64,000 nt of DNA from Clostridia bacterium. GTDB taxonomy: Bacteria; Bacillota; Clostridia; Oscillospirales; Acutalibacteraceae. The notes under the pieces were generated by a model. That model ran no database searches. It was given only the letters and a program-made list of their open reading frames with translations, and had not been told where the DNA came from. The translations under genes were made by a program, and so were the position numbers. The stretch covers positions 1 to 64,000 of the forward strand of contig JAQXZA010000034.1 in NCBI GenBank assembly GCA_029226955.1, given 5' to 3'. Below, piece by piece: positions 41,476-51,100 of the stretch (its first letter is position 1; each line of letters opens with the position of its first letter).

Positions 41476-41517
41476 AATGTCTTTTTCTCTGTTCAGGTGA
41501 GGAAAAGACATTATTTT
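41476..41517 (+). terminator. Terminator after the DUF3810 gene
   Basis: Stem AATGTCTTTTTCTC/GTGAGGAAAAGACATT with a short loop, then ATTTTGTT. Confidence 0.75.
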
Positions 41518-41680
41518 GTTATAACTGACTCTGATAATTTTACATAATGACTAAAATTTTTAATTCAATTTTTTCATACGTTTGAGGAAAAAATATCAAA
41601 AACTTATGTACAAACAGGTAAATATTATGTATAATATACTAAGAAATAGAAATTGTTTTGTTATACAGAAGGAAGTGTAT

Positions 41681-44600
41681 ATGATGGAAAAAATGCTTGT
41701 TGTCGATAATACAAACATAAATAATCTTATACTGCACGAAATTTTTGATTCAAAATATGAAATTATTGAAACCGACAGCAGTGAAATTGCATTTAAATTT
41801 ATAAATGAGTACAAAGACGAAATTAAGGTTATTATAATTATGGAAAGCATTGCCGCTGATTTTACGGACGATATGCTGAAAACTCTCAAAGATTCAGATG
41901 TGCTTGAATATATTCCTGTCATTATGATAATCGACAATAATTATCTGAACGGAAAAACCAAAGTTAAGAATTTTCCGTACAGTGACGTTATAAATTCGCC
42001 TGTAAATCCTTACATAATAAAAACCCGTGTTTCAAATCTTACTGAACTCTTTTCAAACAAAAAAGAGCTTGAATCAACAGTTCAGAGCCAGACGGAAAAG
42101 ATAATTTCTCAGGATAATCTTCTGAAAAAGCAAGAAAGAAAAATGAACACGGACGATATGCTTGAAATTCTCGGAGAGATTGTCAATTACAGAGATGTTG
42201 AGTCGGGCAATCATCTTTTGCGTATAAGAAAATATACGGAAATTCTTCTGAGGATTCTTGCGGAAAAATATCCGAAATACGACATCACAGAGGACAAAAT
42301 AACTCTTATAACATCAGCAGCGGCACTCCACGATATAGGAAAAATTGCCATTCCTGACGCAATTCTTCTCAACCCACGCCGACTTACAAGCGAAGAATTT
42401 AATATTATGAAACAGCATACTGTACAGGGCTGTAAAATGCTTGATGAGCTTGATTCAGTCCAGCACGACGAATGTTATATATACTGCTATCAGATATGCC
42501 GTTATCATCACGAAAAGTACGACGGCAAAGGCTATCCTGACGGACTTGTCGGTGATGAAATTCCGATTTGTGCACAGGTTGTGTCGGTTGCAGACTGCTA
42601 TGACGCACTCACAAATGAACGTCCGTACAAGCCGGCATTTTCTCACGAACAGGCTTCTGAAATGATTAAAACAGGGGCTTGCGGTGCTTTTTCGGACGAA
42701 ATGATGGATTGTTTTGAAAGTGCATTACCACAGTTCAAAGAGCTTGCGGAACAATATCAAAACTCTGATGAGGTGCATAACACAAGTGAAAAATACATAA
42801 AAACAAATGAAAATACCCGTTTGAAAAAAATATACAGCAAAATGGACAAAAAGGACTTAATCGCCGTTATTGAACGTCAGAAAAAGAATATAACTGACGA
42901 ACGCAAATACTGCTCAAAAGTTCTTTACAGTATTGCCGATTTTGTTATGGAATTTGACATTCGTCAGGACGCTATGATTGAGTGTAAAGGTTCAATCACA
43001 AAGGTTCTTGGTTATATGCCGAAAAACTACTATGAGGCAGTAACCGTTTTGTCGGATTTATGTTCAGATGAATGTAAACAGACATTTAAAGATACGTTCA
43101 GTATGAATAATATTTATGATGCGGCAAAAAAGGGCAAAAAGCGTATTTCTCTTGAATGTATGATGAAAACAGGCAAAAGGAATTATTCACGTGTTCAGTT
43201 CTATGCTGTTCCGAATCTTGAAAACGGTGAACTGGTTTCGATTTATTGTGTTGCACTCATTCTGAAAAACAGAAACGAAATCAAACACCACGACAGCGAC
43301 GAAACAAATCACAGTTTTAGCCTTGAAAAATATTCGGCAATGGTCAAAGAGGAAGAAAAGGCAAATCTCATAGATTTTGAAAAGCGTTTTGTGCCTGTTG
43401 TCAACTCAAAGACAGGAAAAATTATTTCTTATGATTTTATCGAAATATCAAAGGAAAACAGTACAAAATTCAGCTTTGACGAGATGTATGAATCGCTTTA
43501 TTACACCACAAATGTAACAGCATTCAGCCTTAACAGTATGAAACGTATAATTTCTTCTGTTTATGCACTCGAACAGGAGGGAATAAATTTCCCGCAGATT
43601 TCAGTTATGACAATGTTTGGCGGTCTTGATACCGAAAAAGTCATAAAGGCAATAGGTGAGATTTTCCTTGAATTTCCGATAAACTGCCATAAAATATGTA
43701 TAAATATCACTCAGGATATGCTCAAAACTCTCAACCTTAAAGGTCTGGAAAAATTCATTGACTCTATGCGTAACTATGGCTTTAAAGTCGGTGTGTATAA
43801 TGTCGGAATGAACTCGATAAACACAAAGTGCTTTACTCAAAGACTTTTTGACAGGGTTATTTTTGCGAATGAGTTTCTCGACAATATCGACAACGGAACA
43901 TATCCGCTTGAACTTGTCACATATATGATTGAATATTTTTCCCGTCTTGGAACGGAAGTCTATATGCCTATGGGTGTAAATGAAAAACTGGTTGAAAGAA
44001 TCGAGGCGAATACATCAGTTCCGTTCGGTATTCCTCAGCGTGAACTCATATCATTTGATACATTCAGAAAAGATATGCGTATGGCGACGATAACACCTGT
44101 TTATCCCATACTCAGCCACGAAAATACACACCCTGTTCTCAGCGAAAAAATGTATGACGAAATTCTTGTACAGACAAAATCGTTTATACTTGAACTGAAT
44201 ATAAACGCTGATATGGCGGTATTTTCAAAATCCTTTGAAACACTGTACGGCTATGTACCGGCTCAGAACGAATTTGTGAAAAGTATCAGAACATCTGAAT
44301 TTCTGCATACAGATGATATAAACAAATTCATAAAAAGAATAAATCAGCCACGCAATAAAGACGATGACTCGGAATTTTTTGTACGTGTTTACAGCCATAA
44401 AACAGACTCTTATTTATGGAATAAAATGCGTCTTATTTCCGAAAGAACCTCATCAGGCGAGGCAGTAAAAACGGTGGCAATATGTACCGATATATCCGAC
44501 AGACAGGCTGATGTGGATTTTGACATATTACGCAATAAGCGTACAGCCTATATAACAAATTTATACCGCAAACATTCCGCAGAAAACATCATAAAAACTT

Positions 44601-44992
44601 TTCTTGACGGAGAGGGTGCAAACGGCAGTCACGCACTGATAATTGCCGAAGTTAAGGGCTTTGATACGCTTGAAAAAACTCTCGGAACGGCTTTTGCAAA
44701 TGCCGTTATAAAAGAATTTTCGGTTAAAATCAGAGAACTGTTCTGTGATTTTGATATTATAGGCAGTCACAGCGGAAATCAGTTTTTGATTTTTGTAAAA
44801 AATACAGATGATATTCAGAAACTGACGGAAAAATCCGCACAGATTTGTTCGATTATAAACAATAAATATAATTCAGACTCAGATGAAATTACTGTTTCAG
44901 GAAAAACGGGAATAAGTCTTTATTCCGAAAACGGAAAATCATACGCAGAACTTTATCACAATGCACTTGATAAACTAAAAGCTGAAAATTGA
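41681..44992 (+). CDS. Multidomain HD-GYP protein with degenerate receiver, EAL and GGDEF domains
   Basis: 1103 residues from the ATG at 41681 (site GAAGGAAG). Order: receiver-like domain (~4-125) whose phosphoryl Asp region reads IIIMES, so not phosphorylatable; coiled coil; HD-GYP domain (~165-370) with AALHDIGKIAIPD and HHEKYDGKGYPDG, complete and probably an active c-di-GMP phosphodiesterase; PAS-like domain; EAL-like domain (~545-800) where the motif is FIEI and the DDFG pair reads YNVG, so probably inactive; second PAS-like domain (DMAVFSKSFETLYGYVP); GGDEF-like domain (~940-1100) with SGNQF in place of GGDEF. The dead domains may still bind c-di-GMP or GTP. No membrane segment. Single gene; target unknown. 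Confidence 0.85.
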   Translation: MMEKMLVVDNTNINNLILHEIFDSKYEIIETDSSEIAFKFINEYKDEIKVIIIMESIAADFTDDMLKTLKDSDVLEYIPVIMIIDNNYLNGKTKVKNFPYSDVINSPVNPYIIKTRVSNLTELFSNKKELESTVQSQTEKIISQDNLLKKQERKMNTDDMLEILGEIVNYRDVESGNHLLRIRKYTEILLRILAEKYPKYDITEDKITLITSAAALHDIGKIAIPDAILLNPRRLTSEEFNIMKQHTVQGCKMLDELDSVQHDECYIYCYQICRYHHEKYDGKGYPDGLVGDEIPICAQVVSVADCYDALTNERPYKPAFSHEQASEMIKTGACGAFSDEMMDCFESALPQFKELAEQYQNSDEVHNTSEKYIKTNENTRLKKIYSKMDKKDLIAVIERQKKNITDERKYCSKVLYSIADFVMEFDIRQDAMIECKGSITKVLGYMPKNYYEAVTVLSDLCSDECKQTFKDTFSMNNIYDAAKKGKKRISLECMMKTGKRNYSRVQFYAVPNLENGELVSIYCVALILKNRNEIKHHDSDETNHSFSLEKYSAMVKEEEKANLIDFEKRFVPVVNSKTGKIISYDFIEISKENSTKFSFDEMYESLYYTTNVTAFSLNSMKRIISSVYALEQEGINFPQISVMTMFGGLDTEKVIKAIGEIFLEFPINCHKICINITQDMLKTLNLKGLEKFIDSMRNYGFKVGVYNVGMNSINTKCFTQRLFDRVIFANEFLDNIDNGTYPLELVTYMIEYFSRLGTEVYMPMGVNEKLVERIEANTSVPFGIPQRELISFDTFRKDMRMATITPVYPILSHENTHPVLSEKMYDEILVQTKSFILELNINADMAVFSKSFETLYGYVPAQNEFVKSIRTSEFLHTDDINKFIKRINQPRNKDDDSEFFVRVYSHKTDSYLWNKMRLISERTSSGEAVKTVAICTDISDRQADVDFDILRNKRTAYITNLYRKHSAENIIKTFLDGEGANGSHALIIAEVKGFDTLEKTLGTAFANAVIKEFSVKIRELFCDFDIIGSHSGNQFLIFVKNTDDIQKLTEKSAQICSIINNKYNSDSDEITVSGKTGISLYSENGKSYAELYHNALDKLKAEN

Positions 44993-45003
44993 GATTAAAA
45001 ATA

Positions 45004-45038
45004 CCGACGCTGTTAAAATTACAGTGTCGGTTTTATTT
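45004..45038 (+). terminator. Terminator of the HD-GYP gene
   Basis: Stem CCGACGCTGT/ACAGTGTCGG followed by TTTTATTTTG. Confidence 0.85.
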
Positions 45039-45040
45039 TG

Positions 45041-45081
45041 TATATAAAGAAACGGACAGCGATTTGTTATTATCGCTGTCC
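45041..45081 (-). terminator. Terminator of the giant surface protein gene
   Basis: Stem GGACAGCGAT/ATCGCTGTCC (45054-45081). On the reverse strand it is followed by GTTTCTTTATATA. Confidence 0.75.
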
Positions 45082-45136
45082 GTAACTTATTTTCGGAATT
45101 TTCCGATAGTGTGTTTGTCGGGAAATTATTTATGTA

Positions 45137-48100
45137 TTATTTCTTGTATGATTTTCTTTTGCCCGTGAAACACAGTGCTGCCAGACCGGCTGCCGCAAGT
45201 ACAGTGATGAACAGAGGGAACAGAGGTGTTGCGTCACCTGTATTTGTTGTACCTGATGACTGACTGTTTGATGTATTTTCTGAAACATCTGAGTTTGTCG
45301 GTTCAGTTGAACTTGTCGGAGTATCTGAACTTGTTGGTTCAGATTGTGACGGTTCGATTGAAGGTTCAGTTGAAGGTTCGGTTGAAGGTTCTGTTGAAGG
45401 TTCAGTCGAAGGTTCTGATGGTTCAACAGATGGTTCGTCAGGAGTTACAGCGTCAGTTACTTCAACTGTTAATGTTTTTGTTTTGATAAGTGAGGACGGA
45501 ATTTCGTTCCAGTTATCAATAGTTACTGAGTTTTTATCATCAATACAAACTATGCTGTCTGATTTCGGGGCATACATTACAGTAATTGTAGCCTTACCCT
45601 TTGAAACAGGTCTTACAAAATTATTTATCAATTTTACAACCGATTCGTCAGAGGATACATATCTTACATCAATTCCGTTTTCTGTGTCACTGTTGAATAT
45701 TCCGTTTGTGTCTAATTCAAGCAGTGAATCAGTGCCGAGCTTAATATCAGTGTCGAGCTTTTCACCGCTTGCAAAGTCTGAAAATTCAATATCCTTGATG
45801 TTTGCGGCTGCGTCAACCAATTCTTTTGACGCACTTCTTATAACTGCGACGTCAACATCATTAGCACTGCTCTTTACGGTTATTGTGGCTTTTTCCTGAA
45901 CAGAACCGTCATCAAGTGTTGAAACTTCAAAGTCGCTGTCTTTTACAGGAACAGTCCATACAACAGTTTTTGTTTCGCCGATTTCAAGGTCAAACGGTTC
46001 GCTGTCTGTTGTTTCTTTGCCGTTAAGTTCGGTGTGAAGTACAAGTCCGCTTGATTTTTCTTCGCCGTTGTTGTAAACGTTTGCGGTAAGTTTAACGGTA
46101 TTTCTGTCAACAAATTCTGTATCAACGCTTTCAATAGCCCAGTTATCAGCATAGGCGAGAGTTTCCTCAGTGCTGCATATTTCCTTACCGTCAACGACAA
46201 CAACTGCTTTAAGTTTCTTGCCGTCTATATTTTCAGGAATATCACAGTTAATATATACTGTTTCTGTTACACCGCCGTTAATTGAAGAAATTGTATTGCT
46301 GCCGAGTTTTTCATTATCGCAGTAGAGCTGAATTTCAACATCTCTGCCGAATGAAGCGTTTTTGTTTGTGACATTTACAGCAACATTTGTGTTGGTCTGT
46401 CCTGAAATAATGTTGTCCAGGTTGTCAATTTCAACACTGTATTTTGGCTGACTTAGGTCAAAATCACGAACACAGAGTGTCGGATTATCTTCATCAAGAC
46501 CACGGTATTTGTTGCCGTTTTGTTCGTCGGTAAGTATTGTGCTTGGTGCGTTGAGATACACAAATCTCAGAATGTTGTCATCTGTAACTGTTGCGTCTAT
46601 GCCTGAATGGTTTGCGTCCTGTTCGTCAGTAATCTGAATATCGTCTGTCCAGTGTTCAGATTTTACATATTTTATCATCTGGTCGCCTGCATTAACAATG
46701 CCTGTCAGTCCGTTTATATCCTTGACGGTTTTGTAGTCGATTGTGTTGCCGTCGTTGTCTTTTTCAGGATAGATAAGCGGCTGATTGTTTTCATCATAAA
46801 GCGGTACTGCATTAACATCTATATTGTTTGTAATAAGATGAATCTGATGTTCTATGTACTGATGTTCAGGCTTTGTAGCCTCATCTGAATTATGGTCAAT
46901 ACCGTCTTTGTATGAAACGCCGTATTCTGTCCAGGTGATATAAATATTGACATCATCTGTAAGAGTTGCAGAAAATGAAGTTACAGGATTGTTTTCATCA
47001 GCCTGATGAATAATTTTCGGCTGATTGTAGTTTGCAAAAGATTTGTCAAATATCAGAACTTCTGTGCCGTCCTGAGCTTTCATTGTCAGACCGTTGTCAA
47101 TAAGCTGTGCTACATCATATTCGGCTATATTACCGTTGTCAAGATAGAACAGATTTATTCCGCCCAGTCCGTCAGATACAAGAGATACATTACTCTGCTG
47201 AGTATTGTCATTTGTAACACGGATTGCAGGATATTCTTTGTTAAGAGTGCGGTCATAGACTTTAAGGAATACATCTTGGTCTTCTGTTGTTTCGGCATTT
47301 CCGTCAACATCAATACAGAAAGCAAATATAGCCTTGTCATCATAGCCTATTGTATCAAATGACCTTATTGCATAATCTTTGCCGATACCTGTAAGTTTAA
47401 CATCTTCTGAATTTGGTTTTTCAGTCCAGCCGCCGTTGCCGTCGGATATATTGCTTTCGTCAACATATACATACTTAGAGAAATCAACAAAGTGCTGTCC
47501 GTACCAGTTCTTTTCAAAATCTGCCTTTTGAGCCTTTGTAAGAACACTGAGTTTATCGGCTGTGTCGCCTGAGTATGTGTCAACCCATTCTTCCTTGTCG
47601 AAATCATAGAAACGGTATGCTATTGTCTGATAAGGATTGATAAGGTCGCCGACTGTTACTTCTTCATCGCTGACTGCCTTTTTGTATTCGTCCTTGCAGT
47701 AGCTTACCATAAGATATTTCTTATCGTTCACAACTGAATATGCAACCTTTGGTGAATAGTCAGCAACTATATCTGCCGCCGTACTCTTTGTTACCTGTGT
47801 AATCTTGCTGAATGTGTTTGTAGTTGCGTCAAAGAAACAAGCTTTAATGCAGCTGCTGTTGGCTGTTTCTACCGGGTCATCTTCTGCGAGTGAAATATCA
47901 GACCAGAGAATAAGCAGTCTGTCGTCGTCTATTTTGTACAGATAAGGTGTAACATCAAATGTTGATGTTTCATCAATCATCTTTGGTTCTGACCATACGC
48001 CGTCTTTGCATATTGAGTATGCGACAGATGTGTTGTTATAGCTTTCTTCATCTACACCTGCCAGACTGTCGTCAATCCATAACATAAACTGTCTGTTGCC

Positions 48101-51100
48101 TGAAATGTTTTCGATATAAGGTTCAGCGTCAGGATATACAGGTGTTTCAAGGACTGTTTCACCGTTTGCATTAACCTTTCCGTTCCATTTAATAGTATTG
48201 ATGTCGTTTGCATTGTCTGAAACTTTGTTTGTATAATCATCAGCGGTTACAACATCATATCTTGCGTCATTGTTATTTTGTCTGAGGAGATTATTTGCTC
48301 TTGAATATGTAGCACCGTCTGCTCTCAGGCTCATAACCTGACTGTTATCAAACATATTGTATTTGTACTTACCAAGGTTGTATTCCTTTTTTATAAGTCC
48401 GCCGATAAGTTCAAGCATAACTTTACCTGAAAGTGTAACATCACCCTTGCTTGTACCTCGTGTATCGAAGGTCATATCAAAAGCCGCTGTTCCGTTAATT
48501 TCCAGTGACGCAATACCGAGCGGTACCTCTGCACCAACACCGATTGTGATAGAAGGGCGAACTTTTAAACCGCCATAGAAAGTAAGTTTGCGGTTCGGGT
48601 CAGTCATACCTGTATAAGCTGTCAGGTCTATTTTCGGGTCTTCTTTTGAATCAGGGTCATTTACAAAATATAATTTGTGGTTTCGGTATTTTTCAACACC
48701 GATTATACCTGTAATGTCACCGTTGATTTTGCCCTTGACAAATACAGAAACACCGATAGGTGTCGGGTATGAATATTTAGCACCTGCATCGCTGCTTAAT
48801 GTTGCGGTAAGTACCATATCTTCAAAATACCAGTGTTCACCTTTGTCAGAGGATCTCATTGTGATTGAAAAGGCAAATTTAAGGTCAATCTTATAGTTCG
48901 CTGTAAGTTTGCCCGACTTTTTGTTTTGGTTACTTTCTTTGTCAACAAGTTCTTTTGCTTCATTTTCCTTGTCTTTATCTGTAACGTCTGCCGGAGGTGC
49001 AGCGGGTTCATCACCGGAGTTTTCTGCTTCCGGAGGTGCAGCGGGTTCGTCACCGGAGTCTTCTGCTGCCGGAGGTGCAGCAGGTTCGTCTTTTACAAGA
49101 GCCTTTGCTTCGTCCTCAGGTTTTTCCTTCTTTTTCTTTGAATCTTTATATTTACCTTTCCAGTTCGTGTTCCAGCCACAGCTTATAGTTTTGACAAGTT
49201 CGCCTGTTTCTTTATCTTCTGTGGTGGGAGAAAGTGTTTCGTCATCGACTCTTGTAAATATTCCAAGATCAAAAAATGTATCGGCTTTACCTAAATACTC
49301 TATTACGCCATTATAAGGAGCTTCAAAAGAGTTAATAACCGCAATAGCTCCAAGATATTGACGGAATATAATACCTGATTTATGCTCAACATATCCTACG
49401 TCATTCTGGTCAAAAACACGAATAGTAAGATAATCGCCTGCTGATACGCCTTCTTTTGCCGGATTAAAGCTGTAATATCCCTTTTCCGGTTTGCCTTTTT
49501 CGTCGTCGTTGAGTGTAGGAGAAATTGCGTATGTATCCTGACTGTCCTTTACAAGTTCCGTATTAAAGGTCTTTTTGAGCTTTCCGTCTTTGGAATAAAG
49601 ATATGCCTCTACTTTTCCTACGCTATATAATGATGACAGAGAATTAACTTTAAATGTAAAATAATATCTCTGGTCATTATTATTGACATTTATATCAGGA
49701 TTTTCGATTGGATTTGATATATATTGATAGTCGTTCAAAACTTTCTTATCAATTCTTATTTTGGACGCTTTTAAATCCGTAACATTAAATGTATTGTACT
49801 CTTCATACACAATCTCAGCAGGACAACCTACCTGAATATTTGCTGTCCAGTTAGCACTGCCGTTATTGAAAAGGACATTATAAAATTCATTATTTCCAAA
49901 ATCTGTGCTTGTAAATTCAAAACGTCCGTTTTCATCGGTAACCGTTGTCATTCCGTTTACAACAACTTCAACGCTTGATGCAGGGGTTTTTTTGCTTTTT
50001 TCGCCTTTTGTGTTTTCGAGTACGGTTTTGCCGTCGTAGTAAACAGTTCCTGATATAACTCCTTCATTACGTGATGACGGTTTTGCCTCAACATAATAGT
50101 ACAGTTGTCTGTCAATAGGAATATTCGAGATAAAATTAAGGAAATTTCCATACATAGGCTTTGTATCTATATTTTTATAGTATTCGCCGAGTGCGTCCAC
50201 TTCAGCCTGGCTGTAATAACCGTCTTGGTTTGTGTCGCCTGTACGGTCATTCCATATAATTTTATATTTTTTGCCGTCAATTTCATTCTTGAATACAGAA
50301 ATGAAGTCATATCTTGTATTCAAAGAATATCCGTCAATTTTTATTACATCACCCTCGCAAAGAGTCTTTACCTTACCGTTGATTACTTTTTTGTATGTTC
50401 TCTTATATTTTGCTGTAAGTATGTTGCCTGCATTGTTAGGGTCTGCCGTTGTTACAATAACCTTGTTCTGATACTGAGGAGATTCAGCGGCGGGGTTTAC
50501 AGTCATACTTATGACAGAATTTCTTGACGTTACATTGATATTTATTATACCGACGCTGTTGTTTCCGCCTGTACCGCCTGACTTATTTTTTACATAAAGT
50601 TTAGACGGAGTGACTGAGAGGTTGCCCTGTATATTGTGTTCAAAGCCCCATACTCTTGGTTTGTCCTTGATTGTGTCTTCATAATTTTTATACAGTGCTT
50701 TTTGTATATCTGTATTTACAACGTTTATATTTCCGCTTGAAATGTAAAGTTTTGAGTAAAGCTCTTTTTCAAGCCGTTCAGATGTTGCAGAAACATTGTT
50801 GTAGTTAATGGCACTCCATTCGTAACCAAGAATAACCTTTGTATCTGTCGGAACAACATTGTACTTGACTGTATCAAGTTTACCCATTGTTATAATATCG
50901 CCGTTTTTGAATGTATTGTTCTGAATTTTGATATTGTCCTCGCTGTCAACATTGAACTTGACTATTGCCGTTTTCTGACGGTAAACGGGGCGTATCTCAA
51001 AGAAAGGTGCCTCGTGACCCTGAATTTGTGAAGAGTTCTTAAAAATATTTAAAGGTATGCGTCCGTATGATATGTTTCCGTTTGTCGGGTTAACATAATA

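Noticed and set aside
48909-49316. Forward ORFs rich in Ser/Ala opposite the surface protein repeats
   Set aside because: Produced by the tandem repeat being open in several frames.
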